Assembly: GCA_934524985.1 (NCBI GenBank)
Contig: CAKSYT010000006.1
Coordinates: forward strand, 62,001 to 126,000
Length of the DNA stretch: 64,000 bases
Reading direction: 5' to 3'
Source: an uncultured Faecalibacterium sp.
GTDB lineage: Bacteria; Bacillota; Clostridia; Oscillospirales; Ruminococcaceae
In this document: piece after piece, positions 1 through 8,146 of the stretch
How the letters are laid out: each line of letters starts with the position of its first letter
How positions within the stretch are numbered: position 1 is the first letter of the stretch
Notes under the pieces: model-generated
What the model was told of the DNA's origin: nothing
Databases searched by the model: none
What the model saw: only the letters and a program-made list of their open reading frames with translations
Program-made: the position numbers and the translations under genes

Positions 1-2
1 TG

Positions 3-86
3 GCGGGGCTTGTGGTGGTGCTCTCCATTCTCGTCAAGCAGATCAGCGCCCTGTTTGCTACCATCCGCTCTCTGTTTGCGCTATGA
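3..86 (+). CDS. spoIIIAC: Stage III sporulation protein AC, C-terminal end (partial)
   Basis: Only the last 27 codons are inside the window; the start lies to the left. The visible tail, one hydrophobic segment followed by a short amphipathic end, resembles the C-terminus of the small two-helix membrane protein SpoIIIAC. That protein is part of the SpoIIIA-SpoIIQ channel linking mother cell and forespore. Its stop overlaps the start of the next gene (ATGA), as is usual in spoIIIA operons, and the gene order to the right (AD, AE, AF, AG, AH) supports the call. Confidence 0.8.
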   Translation, partial: AGLVVVLSILVKQISALFATIRSLFAL

Positions 87-466
87 GCGCGGCGGTTCCG
101 GTGCTGGCGGCGCTGCTGCTGGCAGCCTTTGCCGGTATTCTATTACAACGATATTCCCCTGCGTTTGCACTGCTGCTTTCGCTGGGTGCTGCGGTGTGGC
201 TGATGCTCCGTCTGGCACAGCCGCTGCGCGGGGTACTGCAAGCATTGGTGCAGCTGGGGCAGCGCACCAACGCACAGGCTTTTTCCTGCCTTTTGCGCAG
301 CGCGGGGATTTTGCTGCTGGCAGATTACGTCCGCACCCTCTGCGAGGAAGCCGGAGCAGATACCCTTGCATGGTGCGCCGGGCTGGCGGGGCGGTGTCTC
401 GTACTGGCAGCAATATGGCCGCTGCTGGAACAGATATTCCAGACGATCTGGGGGTTGGCGGGATGA
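83..466 (+). CDS. spoIIIAD: Stage III sporulation protein AD
   Basis: A 127-residue, almost wholly hydrophobic protein with about four predicted membrane segments, the size and character of SpoIIIAD. In the family it is a membrane component of the mother-cell half of the SpoIIIA-SpoIIQ channel. It overlaps spoIIIAC and spoIIIAE by ATGA junctions, so the genes are translationally coupled. A longer ORF starting at position 10 in another frame is a shadow: its first 150 codons lack hydrophobic coding character and cover spoIIIAD out of frame. Confidence 0.85.
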   Translation: MSAAVPVLAALLLAAFAGILLQRYSPAFALLLSLGAAVWLMLRLAQPLRGVLQALVQLGQRTNAQAFSCLLRSAGILLLADYVRTLCEEAGADTLAWCAGLAGRCLVLAAIWPLLEQIFQTIWGLAG

Positions 467-1521
467 AAAAACGCAGCCTTATCATTTGCGTGGCAGCGCT
501 GGGCTTTCTGTGCAGCAAAACCGCTCTAAAAGCCGTGGCTGCGGAAGCCGCACTGTGGCAGACTTATCTTGACAAAGCACCTGTACAGGCCGAGCAATTT
601 GCAGCAGACCCGCTGGGCACCTTGCTGCGTTTGTTTGCCGCCGAGCCGGTGCAATTGCTGCGGGAAGTTTTGCATCAATATGCCGCTGCTTTGCTGTTTT
701 TATCGCTTGCAGCCGGACTTGCATTTCTCTTGCAGGACACTGCCGACAGAGCACTGCTGGAATTGGCTGCTGCCGGTGGCTGCGGCGTTTTATTGTGGCA
801 GGAGCTGGACAAGCTTGCCGCCGCTCTGTGCACCCGGATGGCCGGGTGGAAAAGCTATCTGCTGGGCTTTTTGCCGGTATACAGCGGTGTACTGGCGGCC
901 GGTGGCGAATGGAACGCCGGAGCGGCTGCAAACGGCTTTCTGCTCACGGTGCTGTGTTTTATAGCACAGGCGGTCACGCTCTGGTTGCAGCCGCTGCTGC
1001 GCAGCTATCTTGCCATCAGTATGGCTTGCGGCATCAGCTCCCGCAAAAGCCTGTCCGAGGGCTGCACCCTGACCGGGCGGCTGCTGCGGCAGGCCATCGG
1101 CTGGGCGGGCAAAGCGTTCGCCGCCCTGATGAGCTTTCAGCGCGTAGTCACGGCACAGCTGGATCGTTCTGCCTCTCGTCTGGGGCAGCTGCTGACCGGC
1201 AGCGTCCCCATTGTAGGGCAGGCGCTGAGCAGCGCGGCAGACGCGGTGCTGGCCGGGATGCAACTGCTCAAAAGTACCCTTGGCATTGCCGCATTGCTCA
1301 GCATCGGGGCAGAATTTGTGCCCTTGTATCTCGGGCTGCTGGTACATCTGTTTTTTCTGTCTTGCTGCGGCTGGCTTGCCGGGATCGGCGGGCTGGAGCA
1401 TTGCCATAAGCTGCTGCAATGCTTTGCCGAAGCCGTGCGCTGCATGGCGGCAGTTACGGCTTTGTTTTTTATGCTGTTTGTGGTGGGCATCGCGCTGCTG
1501 ATGCTGACAGGGGGTGGTTAG
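463..1521 (+). CDS. spoIIIAE: Stage III sporulation protein AE
   Basis: 352 residues, beginning with a signal-like hydrophobic stretch (residues 4-27) and followed by six or more membrane segments, as in SpoIIIAE, the large polytopic member of the SpoIIIA channel. The start at 463 is chosen because it forms an ATGA overlap with spoIIIAD. The same reading frame stays open upstream to position 10, but that part has no membrane character. The gene abuts spoIIIAF without a gap. Needed in sporulating relatives for late forespore gene expression; whether this strain sporulates cannot be seen here. Confidence 0.88.
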   Translation: MKKRSLIICVAALGFLCSKTALKAVAAEAALWQTYLDKAPVQAEQFAADPLGTLLRLFAAEPVQLLREVLHQYAAALLFLSLAAGLAFLLQDTADRALLELAAAGGCGVLLWQELDKLAAALCTRMAGWKSYLLGFLPVYSGVLAAGGEWNAGAAANGFLLTVLCFIAQAVTLWLQPLLRSYLAISMACGISSRKSLSEGCTLTGRLLRQAIGWAGKAFAALMSFQRVVTAQLDRSASRLGQLLTGSVPIVGQALSSAADAVLAGMQLLKSTLGIAALLSIGAEFVPLYLGLLVHLFFLSCCGWLAGIGGLEHCHKLLQCFAEAVRCMAAVTALFFMLFVVGIALLMLTGGG

Positions 1522-2001
1522 ATGCAGGTGTTTCAGCGGGCCGCGGCAGTGTTCTGTATGGCGTGCATCGGGGCGGAACTGGTCAGTCTTTTTGGCGGGC
1601 AAAGCTGGGCAGGCCGGTGCATAAAAGCCGTAGCCGGATTATATATTTTAGCAGTCCTTCTTGCGCAGCTGCCACGGCTGCCGGGCAAGGTTATGACCGC
1701 TTTTTCAGGAAATACAGCCCCGGAGGCCCTGTCTGCGGCGCAGCCGGATGCACTGGAAACGGAAATTCTGACCGAGACTAAAGCCCGGCTGGAGGAGTAT
1801 TGCACCGCACAGTGCCGTCAACAGTTCGGGTTGGACATTCGCGTGTCGGTCACGTTGGAAAAAGCCGGACAGCAGGTCGTAGTAAGAAAAGCCGTCGCTG
1901 CCTTCCCGGCGGGCTGCACCGCCGCCCAAAAACAGGCAGTGTTCAGCTTTTTGCAGCAGACGCTGGGTGCTTCCACGGCAGCGGAGGAGAGCACACCATG
2001 A
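1522..2001 (+). CDS. spoIIIAF: Stage III sporulation protein AF
   Basis: 159 residues with two N-terminal membrane helices (about 5-25 and 30-50) followed by a soluble alpha/beta domain, the layout of SpoIIIAF. The soluble domain of the family resembles the ring-building motif of secretion systems. It starts directly after the spoIIIAE stop and its stop overlaps the spoIIIAG start. Sequence conservation in this family is low, so the call rests on topology plus operon position. Confidence 0.8.
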   Translation: MQVFQRAAAVFCMACIGAELVSLFGGQSWAGRCIKAVAGLYILAVLLAQLPRLPGKVMTAFSGNTAPEALSAAQPDALETEILTETKARLEEYCTAQCRQQFGLDIRVSVTLEKAGQQVVVRKAVAAFPAGCTAAQKQAVFSFLQQTLGASTAAEESTP

Positions 2002-2510
2002 AGAAGAATGAATTCCTTTCCGTTTTGCGCTCTTTGCAAAGCAGCAAAAACCTTACCTCATTGGCGGTGGCGGTCGGTGTGCTGGCAATGCTGCTGCTTT
2101 TGCTGTCGGAGCTTTTACCCAGCGGGAACACACAGAAAGCAGCGGCATCCACCGCCCAAACAGCCGCCGTCAGCCAGTACCAGACCCAGTTGGAACAGCA
2201 ACTGGAAGGGCTGATCAGCCAGCTGCAAGGGGCGGGACGCACCACGGTCATGGTCACTTTGACCACCGGGGAGGAGACCATCTATGCGGTGGACACCCAG
2301 ACCGGTGATATGCAGCAACAGGAGACCCATGTCCTTTTGCAGGATGGCTCTGCGCTGGCTGAGACAACCTATCTGCCGCAGGTCTGCGGGGTTGCCGTGC
2401 TGTGTGAGGGCGGGGGAGACGTCCGCGTTGCAGCCCGTATCACTGAGCTGCTGCATTCGCTGCTGGATCTGCCCACAAACCGCATCTGTGTGGAGCAGCG
2501 AAAGCGCTGA
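1998..2510 (+). CDS. spoIIIAG: Stage III sporulation protein AG
   Basis: 170 residues with one membrane segment (about 24-43) and an extracytoplasmic domain containing a TVMVTL-type beta strand and an ETHVLLQDG stretch typical of SpoIIIAG. In Bacillus, SpoIIIAG forms a large ring in the intermembrane space. The ATG at 1998 overlaps the spoIIIAF stop; the open frame extends further upstream, but that region is the spoIIIAF coding sequence read out of frame. Confidence 0.85.
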   Translation: MKKNEFLSVLRSLQSSKNLTSLAVAVGVLAMLLLLLSELLPSGNTQKAAASTAQTAAVSQYQTQLEQQLEGLISQLQGAGRTTVMVTLTTGEETIYAVDTQTGDMQQQETHVLLQDGSALAETTYLPQVCGVAVLCEGGGDVRVAARITELLHSLLDLPTNRICVEQRKR

Positions 2511-2570
2511 GCCGCTGCTTTTATCAAGTAATACGATCATCTACTGAAAAGTCAAAGGAGGAACCGTTTT

Positions 2571-3194
2571 ATGAGAGCACTTTCCAGAAACACCCGCAGG
2601 GTCACCGCTCTGACACTGGCGGCGGCGCTGGTCATTGCCGTCTACTTAAACTGGCAGTATGCCCGGGCAGACATCACCCCGCAGACAGAGGATGACACCC
2701 TCATGGTCTCGGCAGAACCGGTGGATGCGGCAGCAGAGACCACCATCACGGATGCGCTGCCCACAGAAGCGGAAGCCGCCTCCGGTGCCAGCAAAAACTA
2801 TGGCGAAGCACAGCTTGTCAGCGTGGCAAACGACAGCGGTAATCGCTTTTTTGAACAAGCTCGTCTCAAACGGGAAAAGGCCCATGACGAAGCCATGGAC
2901 ACCCTGCAAAAAAGCCTGAAATCCTCCTCCCTGACAGCCGAGGAGAAAAAGGAGTACACCGCACAAATGGCGGCAGGGCTGGAAGATCTGAACGCAGAAA
3001 ATGAGATCGAGACGCTGGTGCGAGCCAAGGGCTTCGTGGACTGCCTGTGCTTTTTGCAGGCAGGGCGGGCAGACCTGACCGTGATGACGGCAGGCGAGCC
3101 GCTCACGGCGGCTCAGGTGGCGCAGATCCGGGATGTGGTGATGAACAAAAGCAGCGTGACCGCCCAGAATATCACGGTGGTTGAGGTGAAGTGA
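2571..3194 (+). CDS. spoIIIAH: Stage III sporulation protein AH
   Basis: 207 residues: a membrane anchor at about 10-28, an acidic low-complexity linker (about 35-75), then a helical and YscJ/FliF-like domain containing a VRAKGFVDC stretch. SpoIIIAH is the partner that binds SpoIIQ from the forespore to build the channel. A clear AAAGGAGG ribosome-binding site lies 8-10 bases before the ATG. It is separated from spoIIIAG by 60 bases and is the last gene of the operon; no strong terminator is obvious behind it. Confidence 0.85.
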   Translation: MRALSRNTRRVTALTLAAALVIAVYLNWQYARADITPQTEDDTLMVSAEPVDAAAETTITDALPTEAEAASGASKNYGEAQLVSVANDSGNRFFEQARLKREKAHDEAMDTLQKSLKSSSLTAEEKKEYTAQMAAGLEDLNAENEIETLVRAKGFVDCLCFLQAGRADLTVMTAGEPLTAAQVAQIRDVVMNKSSVTAQNITVVEVK

Positions 3195-3316
3195 GAGCTC
3201 TTTATTTGTGTGGACACCCCGGCAGCGCAGGTGCAGCTTTTCTTGCAGGCAGAAAGCCGCGCCCGCTGCCGGGATGCCATTCCGTGCTGATTTCCATCTT
3301 CTTTTCCAAACAAGTA

Positions 3317-3346
3317 TTGAAATTGCCCCCGCATTGATGGTATAAT
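3317..3346 (+). promoter_or_regulatory. Sigma-A-type promoter for the asp23-nusB-xseA run
   Basis: TTGAAA (3317-3322) and TATAAT (3341-3346) are separated by 18 bases, in the 289-base gap between spoIIIAH and the Asp23-like gene. It points right and would separate the housekeeping run from the sporulation operon. The rest of the gap shows no ORF that I can support. Confidence 0.65.
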
Positions 3347-3483
3347 AACTCTATCAAAAATGAATGCTGCGCGCCTTTATGCACCGCACAAGGGCGCGTT
3401 TGAACACAAAAGGCAGATACGGCAGACCGGTTTCAAGGCTTTGAGACCGCCGCCGGAGCAGCCTTTGGATGGAGGACAGCACA

Positions 3484-3843
3484 ATGGATTTACAGAACAT
3501 GGATCTTCAGGGCGGCAGCCTTCAGATTTCGACCGAGGTCGTGGGCAAGATCGCCCGCTGCGCCGCACTGGAAGTGGACGGCGTTGCCGAGGTATCCTGC
3601 GGCGTGCAGAACAAAAAGCTGAAAAGCCTGCTGGAATCTGCCAGCATCCAGCCGCCTGTGGTGGTGGAGATGCGGGACGGCACGGCCAACATTACTCTGC
3701 ACCTGATGATGAAGTTCGGCGCACGGATTCCCTCTGTGGCTGAAAAGGTACAGGAGAACGTCAAGTCTGCCGTGCAGAACATGACCAATGTGACGGTCAG
3801 CCGCGTTGATCTGGTCATTGCAGGCCTTGCCGAGGCGCAGTAA
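3484..3843 (+). CDS. Asp23/Gls24 family envelope-stress protein
   Basis: 119 residues matching the Asp23/Gls24 family (formerly DUF322): an N-terminal GGSLQISTEVVGKIA segment, a central EVDGVAEVS segment and a C-terminal VQENVKSAV..MTNV..VRVDLVI-like segment. Family members are abundant membrane-associated proteins linked to envelope homeostasis. The gene commonly sits between spoIIIA and nusB in Firmicutes, as here. The start at 3484 is preferred over the in-frame ATG at 3469 because the GGAGGA ribosome-binding site lies at 3471-3476, inside the longer version. Confidence 0.85.
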   Translation: MDLQNMDLQGGSLQISTEVVGKIARCAALEVDGVAEVSCGVQNKKLKSLLESASIQPPVVVEMRDGTANITLHLMMKFGARIPSVAEKVQENVKSAVQNMTNVTVSRVDLVIAGLAEAQ

Positions 3844-3927
3844 CAAATTCAGCAAAAAAATCATATCAGAAACGATCCTCCTCCCGGTACACCCGGCGGG
3901 GAGGGTTTGTATTGCGAAAGGAACATT

Positions 3928-4374
3928 ATGGAAAACATTCTGCCCCGTAGAGAAGCCCGTGAAAACGCCTTTTTGCTGGCATTTTCGCAGACCTTTGGTG
4001 ACATTCCTCTGGCCGAGGCACTGTCCAACCACGCCGAGAACGACGAGGAGCATCCTGTGGATGCCTTCAGCCGTCTGCTGCTGAACGCCTACTACGATCA
4101 CTCCGCAGAGGTGGATGACGAGATCCGCGCCCATCTGCGCAACTGGACCATGGAGCGTCTGCCCCGCGTCAGCCTGACCGTGCTGCGTCTGGCTGTGGCC
4201 GAGATGCTGTTCGGCGGCGAGAACAAGCCCGGCGTTGCCATCAATGAGGCTGTGGAGCTGACCAAGAAGTACGGCGCGGGCGAGGACTACCAGTTCGTGA
4301 ATGGCCTGCTGGGTGCTGTGGCACGCGACCACGGCCTGAGTGATGAAGCCGTCGCGGAGTCGGCTGAACAGTGA
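3928..4374 (+). CDS. nusB: Transcription antitermination factor NusB
   Basis: 148 residues with the NusB signature: the N-terminal RREARENAFLLAF motif, LPRVSLTVLRLAVAEM, and INEAVELTKKYG near the C-terminus. NusB binds boxA RNA with NusE (S10) to prevent premature termination of rRNA transcription. The ATG at 3928 follows GAAAGGAAC; an upstream start at 3907 has no ribosome-binding site. A GC-rich inverted repeat at about 3877-3903 in the leader could be a weak attenuator. The stop overlaps the GTG start of the next gene. Confidence 0.92.
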   Translation: MENILPRREARENAFLLAFSQTFGDIPLAEALSNHAENDEEHPVDAFSRLLLNAYYDHSAEVDDEIRAHLRNWTMERLPRVSLTVLRLAVAEMLFGGENKPGVAINEAVELTKKYGAGEDYQFVNGLLGAVARDHGLSDEAVAESAEQ

Positions 4375-5312
4375 GCCGTTATACGCTCGGGGTCGATACA
4401 AGCAACTATGCAACCTCTCTGGCAGTTTTTGATACAGCCGGGGAGGTTGTTTGTGCAAAAAAGCGCTTTTTGCCGGTAAAAGCCGGGCAGCTTGGCCTGC
4501 GGCAGAGCGACGCACTGTTCCATCATACGGCGGCTCTGCCGGAGATGCTGCAGGAGCTGGCGCAGGAATTCGACCTGACCAAAATAGATGCCGTAGGTGT
4601 TTCGCAAAAGCCGCGCCCGGTGGAGGGCAGCTATATGCCCTGCTTTCTGGCTGGTGTCAGTGCCGCGACTGCCTTTGCAGCGGCGCGTGGCATTCCGCTG
4701 ATCTACACCACCCATCAGCAGGGGCACGCTGCGGCGGCACTGTATGCCGCAAAGGGCGAGGCGCTGTTCTCCCAAAAGGTACTGCTGTTCCATATCTCCG
4801 GCGGCACCACGGATCTTTTGCTGTGCGATCAGGTGCGTACCATTACCACCCTTGGCACCAGTACGGATCTGTACGCCGGTCAGGCGGTGGACCGCGTAGG
4901 CGTGCGGCTGGGCTTTGGCTTCCCCGCAGGCGCCGAGGTCTCGCGTCTTGCCGCGCAGTGCACGGAAGAAATTCGGCCTAAGTCCAGCGTAAAGGGGCTG
5001 CAATGCAGCCTTTCCGGGCTGGAAAACCAGTGCAATGCCCTGATTGCTGCCGGAAAAGCACCGGAATACGTCTGCAAGTACTGCCTGCTCTGTGTGGCAG
5101 ATACCGTTGTCCGCATGACAAAGGCTGCACAGAAGGAATACCCCGGTTTGCCGGTGGTCTGCGCCGGCGGCGTAATGAGCAGCGATATCATCCGCACATG
5201 GGTGCAGCAGCGTCTGCCGCAGGTTTATTTTGTGCCGGGGCAGTATTCCAGCGATAACGCCATCGGCGTGTCCATTCTTGCTGCGCGGGAGGCCGGTCTA
5301 TGGCTGATGTGA
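4371..5312 (+). CDS. TsaD/Kae1-family (peptidase M22-like) paralogue
   Basis: 313 residues of the Kae1/TsaD ASKHA-ATPase fold: GVDTSNYATSLA (7-18) as the phosphate loop, HQQGH (115-119) where TsaD carries its metal-binding HxxxH, HISGGTTDLLL (141-151) and SDNAIGVSI near the end. True TsaD makes the tRNA t6A modification with TsaB/C/E; it is usually about 340 residues. This shorter, divergent copy lies between nusB and xseA, a position where Clostridia often carry a second TsaD-like gene of unproven function. GTG start overlapping the nusB stop; its end overlaps xseA by 13 bases. Confidence 0.75.
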   Translation: MSRYTLGVDTSNYATSLAVFDTAGEVVCAKKRFLPVKAGQLGLRQSDALFHHTAALPEMLQELAQEFDLTKIDAVGVSQKPRPVEGSYMPCFLAGVSAATAFAAARGIPLIYTTHQQGHAAAALYAAKGEALFSQKVLLFHISGGTTDLLLCDQVRTITTLGTSTDLYAGQAVDRVGVRLGFGFPAGAEVSRLAAQCTEEIRPKSSVKGLQCSLSGLENQCNALIAAGKAPEYVCKYCLLCVADTVVRMTKAAQKEYPGLPVVCAGGVMSSDIIRTWVQQRLPQVYFVPGQYSSDNAIGVSILAAREAGLWLM

Positions 5313-6523
5313 TCTCGGTATCAGAGCTGAACCATTATGTCAAAACACTGCTGGACATCAACGATGGGCTGTTTGATTTGGCCTTGCGCGGTGAGATCGC
5401 AAACTTTGTGCAGAACGCCCGCAGCGGACACTGCTATTTTTCTCTGCGGGATGAAGCTTGCAGCGTAAAGGCAGTGATGTTCCGCACCGATGCCCGCCGT
5501 CTGGCATTTCGCCCGGAGGAGGGAATGCGTGTCGTGGTGCGCTGCCGTGCTACCCTTTACGAGCGGGACGGTGCGTTTCAGATCTATGTGAACGAGATGT
5601 TCCCGGATGGTCTGGGCGCGGCACAGCTTGCGCTGGAGCAACTGAAAGCCCGGCTGGAAAAGGAAGGCCTGTTTGACCCCGCGCACAAAAAGCCGCTGCC
5701 TGCATACCCCAAATGTATTGGTGTCGTCACAAGCAAAACAGGGGCGGCATTGCAGGATATCCGCAACGTGATCAGCCGCCGCTGGCCATCCGTCCGGCTG
5801 CTGTTGTGCCCGGTAACGGTGCAGGGCTTTGAGGCCGCCCGGCAGATCGCTGCTGCCATCCGCACGCTGGATCAGAGTGGGCGGGTAGACGAGATCATCG
5901 TGGCTCGGGGCGGCGGCAGCAGGGAGGACCTGTGGGTGTTCAACGCCGAGGAGATCGCCCGGGCAGCATTTCGCTGCAAAACGCCGCTGATCAGCGCCAT
6001 CGGGCACGAGATCGACTACACACTTCTGGACTTTGTGGCCGACCAGCGTGCACCCACACCGTCCGCCGCCGCAGAGCTTGCAGTGCCGGATCGGGAGGAG
6101 CAGCGGCGCATTTTTGAAAATATTGAAGAAAATATTCACAAAAATATACAAAAACGGCTTGCGTTGTGCTATAATGGTCTGGAGCAATACAACTTTTTGT
6201 TGGAGCAGAACGCGCCAGACAAAATCTTACAGCAGTATTCAAGCCATCTGCAACAGATGCAGCAGGCCATTCAGATGCAGCAAAAAGCGCGTATGAGTGG
6301 CAAAAATATGCAGCTTCAACACGCGGCTGCACTGGCGGCATCGCTGGATCCATACCGTGTGCTGGCTCGTGGCTATGCCCTTGTGACCGATGCAAAAGGG
6401 AAGGTCTGCACCGTGGAGCAGCTGCAGCCGGAGCAGACCATCTGCGTGCGCAGCCGGCAATATCAGGCACGATGCCGTGTGGAAACGGTGGAGGAAATCA
6501 ATGAGAGCACCCAAAAGCTTTGA
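5300..6523 (+). CDS. xseA: Exodeoxyribonuclease VII large subunit
   Basis: 407 residues: N-terminal OB fold (about 1-100), then the catalytic region with VARGGGSREDLWVFN and GHEIDYTLLDFVADQRAPTP, both hallmarks of XseA, and a long coiled-coil C-terminal part. With XseB it degrades single-stranded DNA to oligonucleotides in both directions. The length is typical. It begins inside the end of the TsaD-like gene and the xseB start lies inside its 3' end, so the three genes are coupled. Confidence 0.95.
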   Translation: MADVISVSELNHYVKTLLDINDGLFDLALRGEIANFVQNARSGHCYFSLRDEACSVKAVMFRTDARRLAFRPEEGMRVVVRCRATLYERDGAFQIYVNEMFPDGLGAAQLALEQLKARLEKEGLFDPAHKKPLPAYPKCIGVVTSKTGAALQDIRNVISRRWPSVRLLLCPVTVQGFEAARQIAAAIRTLDQSGRVDEIIVARGGGSREDLWVFNAEEIARAAFRCKTPLISAIGHEIDYTLLDFVADQRAPTPSAAAELAVPDREEQRRIFENIEENIHKNIQKRLALCYNGLEQYNFLLEQNAPDKILQQYSSHLQQMQQAIQMQQKARMSGKNMQLQHAAALAASLDPYRVLARGYALVTDAKGKVCTVEQLQPEQTICVRSRQYQARCRVETVEEINESTQKL

Positions 6524-6731
6524 AGAAGGAATGGATCGGCTGAACGCGATCCTTGCACAGATGCAGCAGGAGGATACCTCGCTGGCAGATTCCGTCAAGC
6601 TGTATGCGGAAGCGGCCTCCCTGATGCAGTACTGTCACGCAACGCTGGAAAAAACGTCGCTGCAGATCGAGGAGATCAGTGCAAAGATTGCCGAGACCGT
6701 AGAAGCCCCGCAGGAGCAGGAGGAAGAATAA
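6501..6731 (+). CDS. xseB: Exodeoxyribonuclease VII small subunit
   Basis: 76 residues with the XseB pattern SFEEGMDRLNAILAQM near the start and a helical body. It is the small partner that coats the XseA coiled coil. The ATG at 6501 follows GGTGGAGGAAATCA; the open frame extends upstream to 6390, but that part is xseA read in another frame. It overlaps xseA by 23 bases and shares TAATG with ispA. Confidence 0.92.
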   Translation: MRAPKSFEEGMDRLNAILAQMQQEDTSLADSVKLYAEAASLMQYCHATLEKTSLQIEEISAKIAETVEAPQEQEEE

Positions 6732-7612
6732 TGGAATACAAGGCGCAATATCAGGAATATCTGCTGCAAGCCACGGCTGCGCTGGATGCTGCCAGCGACC
6801 GTTTTCTGCCCGAGGAATCAGAGGTGTGCAGAGCCGCCCGTTACAGCTTGCTGGGCGGCGGAAAGCGCATCCGCGCAATTCTGACGCTCAGCGTCTGTGA
6901 TATGCTGGGCGGCGAGATGCAGGCTGCCGCGCAGTTCGCGGCAGCTGTGGAGATGCTGCACTGCTACTCGCTGATCCACGACGATCTGCCCTGTATGGAC
7001 AATGATGATCTGCGCCGAGGGCGTCCCTCCTGCCACAAGGCTTTCAGCGAGTCCACGGCAATGCTGGCCGGTGATGCGCTGCTGACCGAGGCTTTTGAGG
7101 TGATCGCAAACGCACCCGCTGCGCCGCAGGTCTGCTTGGCAGCCGCCCGTGCGCTGGGCGCAGGTGCAGGCAGCCGCGGCATGGTCTACGGACAGGAGCT
7201 GGATCTGAAATATGAAGCACTGGCGGCCACCGAGGAGCAGTTGCGCCTTATTCACCGTAACAAGACCGGTGCACTGATCAACGCCGCCGTTCAGATGGGC
7301 GCTGCCGCAGCCGGTGCAACGCCGCAGCAGTGCGAGATACTGGCCTCCTACGCATACGGGTTGGGGCTGGTGTTCCAGATCGTGGACGACGTGCTTGACG
7401 TTACCAGCACCCCGGAGCAGCTGGGCAAGCCCATCGGCAGCGACAGCGAAAACGGCAAGACCACCTTCGTCACCCTGTACGGGGCAGACGGTGCTATGGC
7501 GCTGGCGCAAAAGCTGAACGAGCAGATCTGCGATGATCTGCAACAGCATTTTGGTGCAAAGGCCGCCTTCCTGCAGCAGTTGGCACAACAGCTTCTGGTG
7601 CGCAAAAACTAA
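6731..7612 (+). CDS. ispA: Polyprenyl (farnesyl/geranyl) diphosphate synthase
   Basis: 293 residues with both aspartate-rich motifs of trans-prenyl synthases: DDLPCMD at 84-90 and DDVLD at 219-223, plus GGGKRIR (about 42-48). It condenses isopentenyl diphosphate with allylic diphosphates, probably to the C15 product. Length and its place between xseB and dxs are typical for Firmicutes IspA. Chain length of the product cannot be proved from sequence. Confidence 0.93.
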   Translation: MEYKAQYQEYLLQATAALDAASDRFLPEESEVCRAARYSLLGGGKRIRAILTLSVCDMLGGEMQAAAQFAAAVEMLHCYSLIHDDLPCMDNDDLRRGRPSCHKAFSESTAMLAGDALLTEAFEVIANAPAAPQVCLAAARALGAGAGSRGMVYGQELDLKYEALAATEEQLRLIHRNKTGALINAAVQMGAAAAGATPQQCEILASYAYGLGLVFQIVDDVLDVTSTPEQLGKPIGSDSENGKTTFVTLYGADGAMALAQKLNEQICDDLQQHFGAKAAFLQQLAQQLLVRKN

Positions 7613-7630
7613 AGAAAAAGGAACACAACT

Positions 7631-8098
7631 ATGCAGTATATTCAAAATCTTTTGTCGGTCAATCAGATCTTGACCGCATCGCTCCTCAGCTGGTTCGTTG
7701 CGCAGGTGCTAAAGACCATCATCAACTTCATTCTGTTGGGCAAGTTCCAGTTAGAGCGGATGTGGGGCGATGGCGGTATGCCCAGCGCACACAGCGCGAC
7801 CGTCTGCGCCATGGCTATCGTTACCGGGCGCAGCGCCGGGGTCGCCTCGCCGATTTTTGCGGTGGCCTGTGTGGTGGCAATCATTACTATGCACGATGCC
7901 ATGGGCGTCCGGCATGAGACCGGCGAGCAGGCAAAGGTGCTGAACCAGATGATCGCCCAATGGATCGATGTGAGCGAGAAAAACGCTCCCTTTTTGCAGA
8001 ATATGCACCTGAAGGAAATGGTCGGCCACACGCCGCTGCAGGTCGTAGCAGGCGTGTTGCTCGGCTCTCTGGTGGGCTTTTTGTTCCCGGTCGTGTAA
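7631..8098 (+). CDS. Divergent PAP2 family membrane protein (YuiD/DUF212 type)
   Basis: 155 residues with several membrane helices and the family motifs KFQLERMWGDGGMPSAHSA and HDAMGVRHETGEQA. These are the phosphatase-like signature (PSAHS, R/H) of the divergent PAP2 family. Its substrate is unknown; the position between ispA and dxs fits a lipid or polyprenyl-phosphate role, which is inference. GAAAAAGGAAC precedes the ATG. Confidence 0.85.
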   Translation: MQYIQNLLSVNQILTASLLSWFVAQVLKTIINFILLGKFQLERMWGDGGMPSAHSATVCAMAIVTGRSAGVASPIFAVACVVAIITMHDAMGVRHETGEQAKVLNQMIAQWIDVSEKNAPFLQNMHLKEMVGHTPLQVVAGVLLGSLVGFLFPVV

Positions 8099-8146
8099 AA
8101 AACGGAAGAGACGCCCAAAGTACAAACGCATAAAGGACGTGTGAAT

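Noticed and set aside
10..462. N-terminal extension of spoIIIAE back to position 10
   Set aside because: It overlaps spoIIIAD in another frame and lacks the membrane character of the family; the ATGA overlap at 463 is the better start.
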